Source: Halictus rubicundus
Taxonomy: Eukaryota > Arthropoda > Insecta > Hymenoptera > Halictidae
Direction: 5' to 3'
Assembly: GCF_050948215.1 (NCBI RefSeq)
Contig: NW_027488592.1
Location: 868,001 to 932,000, forward strand
DNA: 64,000 nucleotides
Shown here: positions 1 through 13,709 of the stretch, in pieces
Position numbering within the stretch: position 1 is the stretch's first letter
Layout of the letters: each line of letters starts with the position of its first letter
Translations under genes and position numbers: made by a program
The notes under the pieces: generated by a model
What the model was told of the DNA's origin: nothing
The model's input: the letters and a program-made list of their open reading frames with translations, nothing else
The model's database searches: none

Positions 1-289
1 CTATCCTCTATTATATCATATCCTCTATCCTATCCTATCCTCTATCCTATCCTATCCTCTATCCTATCCTATCCTCTATCCCATCCTATCCTCTATCCCA
101 TCTTATCCTCTATCCTATCCTATCCTCTATCCTATCCTATCCTCTATCCTATCCTATCCTCTATCCTATCCTATCCTCTATCCTATCCCCTCCTCTATCC
201 TATCCTATCCTCTATCCTATCCTATACTCTATCCACTATCCTATCCTACCCTCTTTCCTATCCTTTCCTCTATCCTATCCTATCCTCTA

Positions 290-640
290 TCCTATCCCCT
301 CCTCTATCATATCCTATCCTCTATCCTATAATATCATCTATCCTATTCTATCCTCTATCCTATCCTCTATCATATCCAATCCTCTATCCTATCCTATCCT
401 CTATCCTATCCTATCCTCTATCCTATCCTATCCTCTATCCTATCCTATCCTCTATCCTATCCCCTCCTCTATCATATCCTATCCTCTATCCTATAATATC
501 ATCTATCCTATTCTATCCTCTATCCTATCCTCTATCATATCCAATCCTCTATCCTATCCTATCCTCTATCCTATCCTATCCTCTATCCTATCCTATCCTC
601 TATCCTATCCTATCCTCTATCCTATCCTATCCTCTATCCT
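290..640. repeat. CCCCTCCTC-headed tandem repeat, two copies
   Basis: Units starting CCCCTCCTCTATCATATCC and running through TATAATATCATC and CATATCCAATCC begin at 296 and 461 (165-bp step). The equivalent stretch right of the retrotransposon has three copies with 182-bp steps, so copy number changed after the two regions separated. Confidence 0.82.
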
Positions 641-1283
641 ATCCTATCCTCTATCCTATCCTATCCTATCCTCTATCCTATCCTATCCTCTATCAGATCC
701 TCTAACCTATCCTATCATCTATACTATCCTCTATCCTATCCTATCTTCTATCCTCTATCATATCCTCTATCCTATCCTATCCTCTATCCTATCCTCTTTA
801 ATATCGTTTACTCTATCATATCCTATCCTCTATCCTATAATATCATCTATCCTATTCTATCCTCTATCCTATCCTCTATCATATCCAATCCTCTATCGTA
901 TACTCTATCCTATCCTATCTTCTATCCTATCCTATCCTCTATCCTATCCTATCCTCTATCCCATCCTACCCTCTTTCCTATCCTATCCTCTATCCTATCC
1001 TATCCTCTATCCTATCCTACCCTCTATCCTATCCTATCTTCTATCCTCTATCCTATCCTCTATCCTATCCTATCCTCTATCCTATCCTCTTTAATATCGT
1101 TTACTCTATCATATCCTATCCTCTATCCTATTATATCATCTATCCTATTCTATCCTCTATCCTATCCTCTATCATATCCAATCCTCTATCGTATCCTCAA
1201 TCCTATCCTATCCTCTATCCTATCCTATCCTCTATTATATCCTATCCTCTATCCTATCCTATCCTCTATCCTATCCTATCCTC

Positions 1284-1500
1284 TATCCTATCCTCTACCC
1301 TATCCTATCCTCTATAATATCGTTTACTCTATCATATCCTATCCTCTATCCTATCCTCTACCCTATCCTATCCTCTATAATATCGTTTACTCTATCATAT
1401 CCTATCCTCTATCCTATCCTATCCTCTATCCTATCCTCTACCCTATCCTATCCTCTATAATATCGTTTACTCTATCATATCCTATCCTCTATCCTATCCT
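1284..1500. repeat. 63/80-bp tandem sub-repeat within type A
   Basis: The phrase CTACCCTATCC-TCTATAATATCGTTTACTC is repeated three times with CGTTT at 1321, 1384 and 1464. The steps are 63 and 80 bp; the difference of 17 equals one 5+12 insert. The same triplet with the same steps is seen again at 2528, 2591 and 2671, exactly 1,207 bp on, so it was copied as part of a larger unit. Confidence 0.85.
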
Positions 1501-1651
1501 ATCCTCGATCCCATCCTATCCTCTATCCCATCCTATCCTCTATCCTAACCTATCCTCTCTCCTATCCTATCCTCTATCCTATCCTATCCTCTATCCTATC
1601 CTATCCTCTATCCTATCCTATCCTCTATCCTATCCTATCCTCTATCCTATC

Positions 1652-4600
1652 CTCGATCCTATCCTATCCTCTATCCTATCCTCTATAATATCGTTTACTC
1701 TATCATATCCTATCCTCTATCCTATAATATCATCTATCCTATTCTAATCTCTATCCTATCCTCTATCATATCCAATCCTCTATCCTATCCTATCCTCTAT
1801 CCTATCCTATCCTCTATCCTATCCTATCCTCTATCCTATCCTATCCTCTATCCTATCCTATCCTCTATCCTATCCTATCCTATCCTCTATCCTATCCTAT
1901 CCTATATCCTATCCTATCCTCTATCAGATCCTCTAACCTATCCTATCATCTATACTATCCTCTATCGTATCCTATCCTATCCTCTATCCTATCCTATCCT
2001 CTATCCTATCCTATCCTCTATCCCATCCTATCCTCTATCCCATCCTATCCTCTATCCTATCCTATCCTCTATCCTATTATATCCTAAATCCTATCCTCTA
2101 TCATATCCAATCCTCTATCGTATCCTCAATCCTCTATCCTATCCTATCCTCTATCCTATCCTATCCTATCCTCTATCCTATCCTATCCTCTATCAGATCC
2201 TCTAACCTATCCTATCATCTATACTATCCTCTATCCTATCCTATCTTCTATCCTCTATCATATCCTCTATCCTATCCTATCCTCTATCCTATCCTCTTTA
2301 ATATCGTTTACTCTATCATATCCTATCCTCTATCCTATTATATCATCTATCCTATTCTATCCTCTATCCTATCCTCTATCATATCCAATCCTCTATCGTA
2401 TCCTCAATCCTATCCTATCCTCTATCCTATCCTATCCTCTATTATATCCTATCCTCTATCCTATCCTATCCTCTATCCTATCCTATCCTCTATCCTATCC
2501 TCTACCCTATCCTATCCTCTATAATATCGTTTACTCTATCATATCCTATCCTCTATCCTATCCTCTACCCTATCCTATCCTCTATAATATCGTTTACTCT
2601 ATCATATCCTATCCTCTAATCCTATCTATCCTCTATCCTATCCTCTACCCTATCCTATCCTCTATAATATCGTTTACTCTATCATATCCTATCCTCTATC
2701 CTATCCTATCCTCGATCCCATCCTATCCTCTATCCCATCCTATCCTCTATCCTAACCTATCCTCTCTCCTATCCTATCCTCTATCCTATCCTATCCTCTA
2801 TCCTATCCTATCCTCTATCCTATCCTATCCTCTATCCTATCCTATCCTCTATCCTATCCTCGATCCTATCCTATCCTCTATCCTATCCTCTATAATATCG
2901 TTTACTCTATCATATCCTATCCTCTATCCTATAATATCATCTATCCTATTCTAATCTCTATCCTATCCTCTATCATATCCAATCCTCTATCCTATCCTAT
3001 CCTCTATCCTATCCTATCCTCTATCCTATCCTATCCTCTATCCTATCCTATCCTCTATCCTATCCTATCCTCTATCCTATCCTATCCTATCCTCTATCCT
3101 ATCCTATCCTATATCCTATCCTATCCTCTATCAGATCCTCTAACCTATCCTATCATCTATACTATCCTCTATCGTATCCTATCCTATCCTCTATCCTATC
3201 CTATCCTCTATCCTATCCTATCCTCTATCCCATCCTATCCTCTATCCCATCCTATCCTCTATCCTATCCTATCCTCTATCCTATTATATCCTAAATCCTA
3301 TCCTCTATCATATCCAATCCTCTATCGTATCCTCAATCCTATCCTCTATCATATCCAATCCTCTATCGTATACTCTATCCTATCCTATCCTCTATCCTAT
3401 CCTACCCTCTTTCCTATCCTATCCTCTATCCCATCCTATCCTCTATCCTAACCTATCCTCTATCCTATCCTACCCTCTATCCTATCCTATCTTCTATCCT
3501 CTATCCTATCCTCTATCCTATCCTATCCTCTATCCTATCCTATCCTCTATCCTATCCTATCCTATCCTCTATCCTATCCTATCCTATCCTCTATCCTATC
3601 CTATCCTCTATCCTATCCTATCCTCTATCCTATCCTATCCTCTATCCTATCCTCTATAATATCGTTTACTCTATCATATCCTATCCTCTATCCTATAATA
3701 TCATCTATCCTATTCTATCCTCTATCCTATCCTCTATCATATCCAATCCTCTATCCTATCCTATCCTCGATCCTATCCTATCCTCTATCCTATCCTCTAC
3801 CCTATCCTATCCTCTATAATATCGTTTACTCTATCATATCCTATCCTCTATCCTATCCTATCCTCTATCCTATCCTCTACCCTATCCTATCCTCTATAAT
3901 ATCGTTTACTCTATCATATCCTATCCTCTATCCTATCCTCGATCCCATCCTATCCTCTATCCCATCCTATCCTCTATCCTAACCTATCCTCTCTCCTATC
4001 CTATCCTCTATCCTATCCTATCCTCTATCCTATCCTATCCTCTATCCTATCCTATCCTCTATCCTATCCTATCCTCTATCCTATCCTATCTTATATCCTA
4101 TATCCTATCCTATCCTCTATCCCATCCTATCCTCTACCCTATCCTATCCTCTATCCTATCCTATCCTCTATCCTATCCTATCCTCTATCCTATCCTATCC
4201 TCTATCCTATCCTATCCTCTATCCTATCCTCGATCCTATCCTATCCTCTATCCTATCCTCTATAATATCGTTTACTCTATCATATCCTATCCTCTATCCT
4301 ATAATATCATCTATCCTATTCTAATCTCTATCCTATCCTCTATCATATCCAATCCTCTATCCTATCCTATCCTCTATCCTATCCTATCCTCTATCCTATC
4401 CTATCCTCTATCCTATCCTATCCTCTATCCTATCCTATCCTCTATCCTATCCTATCCTATCCTCTATCCTATCCTATCCTATATCCTATCCTATCCTCTA
4501 TCAGATCCTCTAACCTATCCTATCATCTATACTATCCTCTATCGTATCCTATCCTATCCTCTATCCTATCCTATCCTCTATCCTATCCTATCCTCTATCC

Positions 4601-6725
4601 CATCCTATCCTCTATCCCATCCTATCCTCTATCCTATCCTATCCTCTATCCTATTATATCCTAAATCCTATCCTCTATCATATCCAATCCTCTATCGTAT
4701 CCTCAATCCTCTATCCTATCCTATCCTCTATCCTATCCTATCCTATCCTCTATCCTATCCTATCCTCTATCAGATCCTCTAACCTATCCTATCATCTATA
4801 CTATCCTCTATCCTATCCTATCTTCTATCCTCTATCATATCCTCTATCCTATCCTATCCTCTATCCTATCCTCTTTAATATCGTTTACTCTATCATATCC
4901 TATCCTCTATCCTATTATATCATCTATCCTATTCTATCCTCTATCCTATCCTCTATCATATCCAATCCTCTATCGTATCCTCAATCCTATCCTATCCTCT
5001 ATCCTATCCTATCCTCTATTATATCCTATCCTCTATCCTATCCTATCCTCTATCCTATCCTATCCTCTATCCTATCCTCTACCCTATCCTATCCTCTATA
5101 ATATCGTTTACTCTATCATATCCTATCCTCTATCCTATCCTCTACCCTATCCTATCCTCTATAATATCGTTTACTCTATCATATCCTATCCTCTATCCTA
5201 TCCTATCCTCTATCCTATCCTCTACCCTATCCTATCCTCTATAATATCGTTTACTCTATCATATCCTATCCTCTATCCTATCCTATCCTCGATCCCATCC
5301 TATCCTCTATCCCATCCTATCCTCTATCCTAACCTATCCTCTCTCCTATCCTATCCTCTATCCTATCCTATCCTCTATCCTATCCTATCCTCTATCCTAT
5401 CCTATCCTCTATCCTATCCTATCCTCTATCCTATCCTCGATCCTATCCTATCCTCTATCCTATCCTCTATAATATCGTTTACTCTATCATATCCTATCCT
5501 CTATCCTATAATATCATCTATCCTATTCTAATCTCTATCCTATCCTCTATCATATCCAATCCTCTATCCTATCCTATCCTCTATCCTATCCTATCCTCTA
5601 TCCTATCCTATCCTCTATCCTATCCTATCCTCTATCCTATCCTATCCTCTATCCTATCCTATCCTATCCTCTATCCTATCCTATCCTATATCCTATCCTA
5701 TCCTCTATCAGATCCTCTAACCTATCCTATCATCTATACTATCCTCTATCGTATCCTATCCTATCCTCTATCCTATCCTATCCTCTATCCTATCCTATCC
5801 TCTATCCCATCCTATCCTCTATCCCATCCTATCCTCTATCCTATCCTATCCTCTATCCTATTATATCCTAAATCCTATCCTCTATCATATCCAATCCTCT
5901 ATCGTATCCTCAATCCTATCCTCTATCATATCCAATCCTCTATCGTATACTCTATCCTATCCTATCCTCTATCCTATCCTACCCTCTTTCCTATCCTATC
6001 CTCTATCCCATCCTATCCTCTATCCTAACCTATCCTCTATCCTATCCTACCCTCTATCCTATCCTATCTTCTATCCTCTATCCTATCCTCTATCCTATCC
6101 TATCCTCTATCCTATCCTATCCTCTATCCTATCCTATCCTATCCTCTATCCTATCCTATCCTATCCTCTATCCTATCCTATCCTCTATCCTATCCTATCC
6201 TCTATCCTATCCTATCCTCTATCCTATCCTCTATAATATCGTTTACTCTATCATATCCTATCCTCTATCCTATAATATCATCTATCCTATTCTATCCTCT
6301 ATCCTATCCTCTATCATATCCAATCCTCTATCCTATCCTATCCTCGATCCTATCCTATCCTCTATCCTATCCTCTACCCTATCCTATCCTCTATAATATC
6401 GTTTACTCTATCATATCCTATCCTCTATCCTATCCTATCCTCTATCCTATCCTCTACCCTATCCTATCCTCTATAATATCGTTTACTCTATCATATCCTA
6501 TCCTCTATCCTATCCTCGATCCCATCCTATCCTCTATCCCATCCTATCCTCTATCCTAACCTATCCTCTCTCCTATCCTATCCTCTATCCTATCCTATCC
6601 TCTATCCTATCCTATCCTCTATCCTATCCTATCCTCTATCCTATCCTATCCTCTATCCTATCCTATCTTATATCCTATATCCTATCCTATCCTCTATCCC
6701 ATCCTATCCTCTACCCTATCCTATC
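1652..6725. repeat. 2,577-bp tandem duplication inside block A1
   Basis: Markers repeat at one constant offset: CTCGATCCTATCC 1652/4229, CTAATCTCT 1744/4321 and 2951/5528, CTCGATCCC 2711/5288 and 3938/6514, and CTTATATCC about 4091/6668. Each copy contains its own 1,207-bp sub-duplication (1744 to 2951; 4321 to 5528). A hierarchy of 63 bp, 1,207 bp and 2,577 bp is therefore visible in one block. Confidence 0.88.
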
Positions 6726-9700
6726 CTCTATCCTATCCTATCCTCTATCCTATCCTTTCCTCAATCCTATTATATCCTCTATCCTATCCTATCCTCTATC
6801 CTATCCTATCCTCTATCCTATCCTATCCTTTATCCTATCCTATCCTCTATTCTATCCTATCCTCTATCCTATACTAACGTCTATCCTATCCTATCCTCTA
6901 TCCTATCCTATCCTCCATCCTATTCTATCCTCTATCAGATCGTCTATCCTATCCTATCCTCTATCCTATCCTATCCTCTATCCTATCCTATCCTCTATCC
7001 TATCCTATCCTCTATCCTATCCTATCCTCTATCCCATCCTATCCTATCCTCTATCCTATCCTATCCTCTATCCTATCCTCTATCGTATCCTCAATCCTAT
7101 CCTCTATCATATCCAATCCACTATCGTATACTCTATCCTATCCTATCCTCTATCCTATCCTCTCCTCAATCCTATTATATCCTCTATCCTACCCTATCCT
7201 CTAGCCCATCCTATCCTATCCTCTATCCTATCCTATCCTCTATCCTATCCTATCCTCTATCCTATCCTCTATCCTATCCTATCCTCTATCCTATTCTATC
7301 CTCTATCCTATCCTATCCTCTATCCCATCCTTTCCTCTATCCTATCATATCCTCTATCCTATCCTATCCTCTATCCTATCCTCTATGCTATCCTCTATCC
7401 TATCCTATCCTCTATCCTATCCTATACTCTATCCTATCCTATCCTCTATCCTATCCTATCCTATATCCTATATCCTATCCTATCCTCTATCCTATCCTAC
7501 CCTCTACCCTATCCTATCCTCTATCCTATTCTATCCTCAATCCTATCCTATCCTCTATCCCATCCTATCCTCTATCCTATCCTATCCTCTATCCTATCCT
7601 CTATCCTATCCTATCCTCTATCCTATCCTATCCTCTATCCTATCCTCTATCCTATCCTATCCTCTATCCTATCCTATCCTCTATCCTATCCTATCCTATA
7701 TCCTATATCCTATCCTATCCTCTATCCTATCCTATCCTCTATCCTATCCTATCCTCTATCCTATCCTATCCTCTATCCTATCCTTTCCTCAATCCTATTG
7801 TATCCTCTATCCTATCCTATCCTCTACCCTATCCTATCCTCTATCCTATCCTATCCTTTATCCTATCATATCCTCTATCCTATCCTATCCTCTATCCTAT
7901 CCTATCCTCTATCTTATTATATCCTCTATCCTATCCTATCCTCTACCTTATTCTATACTCTATCCTATCCAATTACCTATCCAATCCTCTATCCTATCCT
8001 ATCCTCTATCCTATCCTATCCTCTATCCTATCCTCTATCCTATCCTATCCTCTATCCTATCCTATCTTCTATCCGATCCTCTATCCTATCCTATCCTCTA
8101 GTCTATCCTATCCTCTATCCTATTCTATCCTCTATCCTATCCTATCCTCTATCCTATCCTATCCTTTATCCTATCCTATCCTCTATCGTATCCTCAATCC
8201 TATCCTCTATCATATCCAATCCTCTATCGTATACTCTATCCTATCCTATCCTCTATCCTATCCTACCCTCTTTCCTATCCTATCCTCTATCCTATCCTAT
8301 CCTCTATCCGATCATCTATCCTATCATATCCTCTATCCTATCCTATCCCCTATCCTATTCTATCCTCTATCCTATCCTATCCTCTATCCCATCCTTTCCT
8401 CTATCCTATCCTATCCTCTATCCTATCCTATCCTCTATCCTATCCTATCCTCTATCCTATCCTCTATCCTATCCTATCCTCTATCCTATCCTATCCTCTA
8501 TCCTATCCTATCCTATATCCTATATCCTATCCTATCCTCTATCAAATCCTATCCTCTACCCTATCCTATCCTCTATCCTATCCTATCCTCTATCCTATCC
8601 TTTCCTCAATCCTATTATATCCTCTATCCTATCCTATCCTCTATCCTATCCTATCCTCTATCCTATCCTATCCTTTATCCTATCCTATCCTCTATTCTAT
8701 CCTATCCTCTATCCTATACTAACGTCTATCCTATCCTATCCTCTATCCTATCCTATCCTCCATCCTATTCTATCCTCTATCAGATCGTCTATCCTATCCT
8801 ATCCTCTATCCTATCCTATCCTCTATCCTATCCTATCCTCTATCCTATCCTATCCTCTATCCTATCCTATCCTCTATCCCATCCTATCCTATCCTCTATC
8901 CTATCCTATCCTCTATCCTATCCTCTATCGTATCCTCAATCCTATCCTCTATCATATCCAATCCACTATCGTATACTCTATCCTATCCTATCCTCTATCC
9001 TATCCTCTCCTCAATCCTATTATATCCTCTATCCTACCCTATCCTCTAGCCCATCCTATCCTATCCTCTATCCTATCCTATCCTCTATCCTATCCTATCC
9101 TCTATCCTATCCTATCCTCTATCCTATTCTATCCTCTATCCTATCCTATCCTCTATCCCATCCTTTCCTCTATCCTATCATATCCTCTATCCTATCCTAT
9201 CCTCTATCCTATCCTCTATGCTATCCTCTATCCTATCCTATCCTCTATCCTATCCTATACTCTATCCTATCCTATCCTCTATCCTATCCTATCCTGTATC
9301 CTATATCCTATCCTATCCTCTATCCTATCCTACCCTCTACCCTATCCTATCCTCTATCCTATTCTATCCTCAATCCTATCCTATCCTCTATCCCATCCTA
9401 TCCTCTATCCTATCCTATCCTCTATCCTATCCTCTATCCTATCCTATCCTCTATCCTATCCTCTATCCTATCCTATCCTCTATCCTATCCTATCCTCTAT
9501 CCTATCCTATCCTATATCCTATATCCTATCCTATCCTCTATCCTATCCTATCCTCTATCCTATCCTATCCTCTATCCTATCCTATTATCTATCCTATCCT
9601 TTCCTCAATCCTATTGTATCCTCTATCCTATCCTATCCTCTACCCTATCCTATCCTCTATCCTATCCTATCCTTTATCCTATCATATCCTCTATCCTATC

Positions 9701-11885
9701 CTATCCTCTATCCTATCCTATCCTCTATCTTATTATATCCTCTATCCTATCCTATCCTCTACCTTATTCTATACTCTATCCTATCCAATTACCTATCCAA
9801 TCCTCTATCCTATCCTATCCTCTATCCTATCCTATCCTCTATCCTATCCTCTATCCTATCCTATCCTCTATCCTATCCTATCTTCTATCCGATCCTCTAT
9901 CCTATCCTATCCTCTAGTCTATCCTATCCTCTATCCTATTCTATCCTCTATCCTATCCTATCCTCTATCCTATCCTATCCTTTATCCTATCCTATCCTCT
10001 ATCGTATCCTCAATCCTATCCTCTATCATATCCAATCCTCTATCGTATACTCTATCCTATCCTATCCTCTATCCTATCCTACCCTCTTTCCTATCCTATC
10101 CTCTATCCTATCCTATCCTCTATCCGATCATCTATCCTATCATATCCTCTATCCTATCCTATCCCCTATCCTATTCTATCCTCTATCCTATCCTATCCTC
10201 TATCCCATCCTTTCCTCTATCCTATCCTATCCTCTATCCTATCCTATCCTCTATCCTATCCTATCCTCTATCCTATCCTCTATCCTATCCTATCCTCTAT
10301 CCTATCCTATCCTCTATCCTATCCTATCCTATATCCTATATCCTATCCTATCCTCTATCCCATCCTATCCTCTACCCTATCCTATCCTCTATCCTATCCT
10401 ATCCTCTATCCTATCCTTTCCTCAATCCTATTATATCCTCTATCCTATCCTATCCTCTATCCTATCCTATCCTCTATCCTATCCTATCCTTTATCCTATC
10501 CTATCCTCTATTCTATCCTATCCTCTATCCTATACTAACGTCTATCCTATCCTATCCTCGATCCTATCCTATCCTCCATCCTATTCTATCCTCTATCAGA
10601 TCGTCTATCCTATCCTATCCTCTATCCTATCCTATCCTCTATCCTATCCTATCCTCTATCCTATCCTATCCTCTATCCTATCCTATCCTCTATCCCATCC
10701 TATCCTATCCTCTATCCTATCCTATCCTCTATCCTATCCTCTATCGTATCCTCAATCCTATCCTCTATCATATCCAATCCACTATCGTATACTCTATCCT
10801 ATCCTATCCTCTATCCTATCCTCTCCTCAATCCTATTATATCCTCTATCCTATCCTATCCTCTAGCCCATCCTATCCTATCCTCTATCCTATCCTATCCT
10901 CTATCCTATCCTATCCTCTATCCTATCCTATCCTCTATCCTATTCTATCCTCTATCCTATCCTATCCTCTATCCCATCCTTTCCTCTATCCTATCATATC
11001 CTCTATCCTATCCTATCCTCTATCCTATCCTCTATGCTATCCTCTATCCTATCCTATCCTCTATCCTATCCTATACTCTATCCTATCCTATCCTCTATCC
11101 TATCCTATCCTATATCCTATATCCTATCCTATCCTCTATCCTATCCTACCCTCTACCCTATCCTATCCTCTATCCTATTCTATCCTCAATCCTATCCTAT
11201 CCTCTATCCCATCCTATCCTCTATCCTATCCTATCCTCTATCCTATCCTCTATCCTATCCTATCCTCTATCCTATCCTCTATCCTATCCTATCCTCTATC
11301 CTATCCTATCCTCTATCCTATCCTATCCTATATCCTATATCCTATCCTATCCTCTATCCTATCCTATCCTCTATCCTATCCTATCCTCTATCCTATCCTA
11401 TCCTCTATCCTATCCTTTCCTCAATCCTATTATATCCTCTATCCTATCCTATCCTCTACCCTATCCTATCCTCTATCCTATCCTATCCTTTATCCTATCA
11501 TATCCTCTATCCTATCCTATCCTCTACCCTATCCTATCCTCTATCTTATTATATCCTCTATCCTATCCTATCCTCTACCTTATTCTATACTCTATCCTAT
11601 CCAATTACCTATCCAATCCTCTATCCTATCCTATCCTCTATCCTATCCTATCCTCTATCCTATCCTCTATCCTATCCTATCCTCTATCCTATCCTATCTT
11701 CTATCCGATCCTCTATCCTATCCTATCCTCTAGTCTATCCTATCCTCTATCCTATTCTATCCTCTATCCTATCCTATCCTCTATCCTATCCCATCCTTTA
11801 TCCTATCCTATCCTCTATTCTATCCTATCCTCTATCCTATACTAACCTCTATCCTATCCTACCCTCTACCCTATCCTATCCTCTA
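6660..11885. repeat. Satellite block B1 (about 1.8-kb higher-order repeats)
   Basis: Type B markers appear in fixed order: TATACTAACGTC, TATCAGATCGTC, CCACTATCGTATACTC, CTCTAGCCC, TCTATGC, TATATCCTATATCC, CCAATTACC, CTTCTATCCGATCC, CTCTAGTC and TATCCGATCATC. TACTAACG recurs near 6870, 8715 and 10531 (steps 1845 and 1816), and TCTATGC at about 7384, 9217 and 11033. That is nearly three units, the last ending in the variant TATACTAACC near 11838. The 12-bp word rhythm is unchanged between markers. Confidence 0.9.
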
Positions 11886-13684
11886 TCCTATCCTCTTTAA
11901 TATCGTTTACTCTATCATATCCTATCCTCTATCCTATTATATCATCTATCCTATTCTATCCTCTATCCTATCCTCTATCATATCCAATCCTCTATCGTAT
12001 CCTCAATCCTATCCTATCCTCTATCCTATCCTATCCTCTATTATATCCTATCCTCTATCCTATCCTATCCTCTATCCTATCCTATCCTCTATCCTATCCT
12101 ATCCTCTATCCTATCCTATCCTCTATCCTATCCTCTACCCTATCCTATCCTCTATAATATCGTTTACTCTATCATATCCTATCCTCTATCTTATAATATC
12201 ATCTATCCTATTCTATCCTCTATCCTATAATATCATCTATCCTATTCTATCCTCTATCCTATCCTCTATCATATCCAATCCTCTATCCTATCCTATCCTC
12301 GATCCTATCCTATCCTCTATCCTATCCTCTACCCTATCCTATCCTCTCTAATATCGTTTACTCTATCATATCCTATCCTCTATCCTATAATATCATCTAT
12401 CCTATTCTATCCTCTATCCTATCCTCTATCATATCCAATCCTCTATCCTATCCTATCCTCTATCCTATCCTATCCTCTATCCTATCCTATCCTCTATCCT
12501 ATCCTATCCTCTATCCTATCCTATCCTCTATCCTATCCTATCCTCTATCCTATCCTATCCTCTATCCTATCCTATCCTCTATCCTATCCTATCCTCTATC
12601 CGATCCTCTATCCTATCCTATCCTCTATCCTATCCTATCCTCTATCCGATTCTCTATCCTATCCTATCCTCTATTATATCCTATCCTCTATCCTATCCTA
12701 TCCTCTATCCTATCCTCTATCGTATCCTATCCTATCCTCTATCCTATCCTATCCTCTATCCGATCCTCTATCCTATCCTATCCTCTATCCGATTCTCTAT
12801 CCTATCCTATCCTCTATTATATCCTATCCTCTATCCTATCCTATCCTCTATCCGATTCTCTATCCTATCATATCCTCTATTATATCCTATCCTCTATCCT
12901 ATCCTATCCTCTATCCTATCCTATCCTCTATCCTATCCTATCCTCGATCCCATCCTATCCTCTATCCCATCCTATCCCCTATCCTAACCTATCCTCTATC
13001 CTATCCTATCCTCTATCCTATCCTATCCTCTATCCTATCCTATCCTCTATCCTATCCTATCCTCTATCCAATCCTATCCTCTATCCTCTATCCTATCCTA
13101 TCCTCTATCCTATCCTATACTCTATCCTATCTTCTATCCTATCCTCTATCCAATCCTATCCTCTATCCTATCCTATCCTCTATCCTATCCTATCCTATCC
13201 TCTATACTATCCTATCCTCTATCAGATCCTCTAACCTATCCTATCATATATACTATCCTCTATCGTATCCTATCATATCCTCTATCCTATCCTATCCTCT
13301 ATCCGATCCTCTATCCTATCCTATCCCCTATCCTATCCTATCCTCTATCCTATCCTCTATCCTATCCTCTATCCTATCCTCTATCCTATCCTCGATCCTA
13401 TCCTATCCTCTATCCTATCCTCTATAATATCGTTTACTCTATCATATCCTATCCTCTATCCTATAATATCATCTATCCTATTCTATCCTCTATCCTATCC
13501 TCTATCATATCCAATCCTCTATCCTATCCTATCCTCTATCCTATCCTATCCTCTATCCTATCCTATCCTATCCTCTATCCTATCCTATCCTCTATCAGAT
13601 CCTCTAACCTATCCTATCATCTATACTATCCTCTATCGTATCCTATCCTATCCTCTATCCTATCCTATCCTCTATCCTATCCTA
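11885..13684. repeat. Satellite block A2, left of the retrotransposon
   Basis: Returns to type A markers (CTCTTTAATATCGTTTACTC near 11892, then TATAATATCATC and CATATCCAATCC). It includes CATATATACTATCC near 13245, a variant also present near 32027 and 45340. Related stretches at 31,350-32,300 and 44,775-45,600 are the nearest unoccupied relatives of the insertion locus seen in this window. Confidence 0.85.
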
Positions 13685-13685
13685 T
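13667..13685. repeat. Candidate target-site duplication, copy at element 3' end
   Basis: The 19 bases ATCCTCTATCCTATCCTAT stand directly next to the poly-T and recur directly next to the other end of the element at 19799-19817. A duplication of this kind is expected from staggered cuts. The same 19-mer also occurs throughout the satellite, so identity alone does not prove a duplication. Confidence 0.5.
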
Positions 13686-13709
13686 TTTTTTTTTTTTTTT
13701 TTTTTTTTT
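13685..13709 (-). other. Poly(A) tail of the retrotransposon (poly-T on plus strand)
   Basis: An uninterrupted run of 25 T on the plus strand joins satellite TATCCTA to the element 3' UTR. It is the 3' poly(A) end expected after target-primed reverse transcription of a polyadenylated RNA. The first T (13685) may belong to the target. The pure run suggests little decay since insertion. Confidence 0.92.

Larger units (their letters stand above)
1..6660. repeat. Satellite block A1 (AATATCGTTT-type higher-order repeats)
   Basis: Built from TATCC and TATCCTC words, mainly alternating as a 12-bp unit. Type A markers recur: TCTATAATATCGTTTACTC, TATCAGATCCTCTAACC, CTCGATCCCATCC followed by CTAACC and CTCTCTCC, and CATATCCAATCC. 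CTCGATCCC lies at about 1504, 2711, 3938, 5288 and 6514, giving spacings of 1207, 1227, 1350 and 1226. No coding potential beyond periodic open frames is visible. The left edge is cut by the window. Confidence 0.9.

Noticed and set aside
7385..11900. Giant plus-strand open frames (up to about 1,300 codons) in the satellite as repetitive protein genes
   Set aside because: They are an automatic result of a 12-bp period without stops. They start and stop at point variants of the repeat, overlap one another, and show only LSYP/ILYP/ILSS tetrapeptides with no domain.
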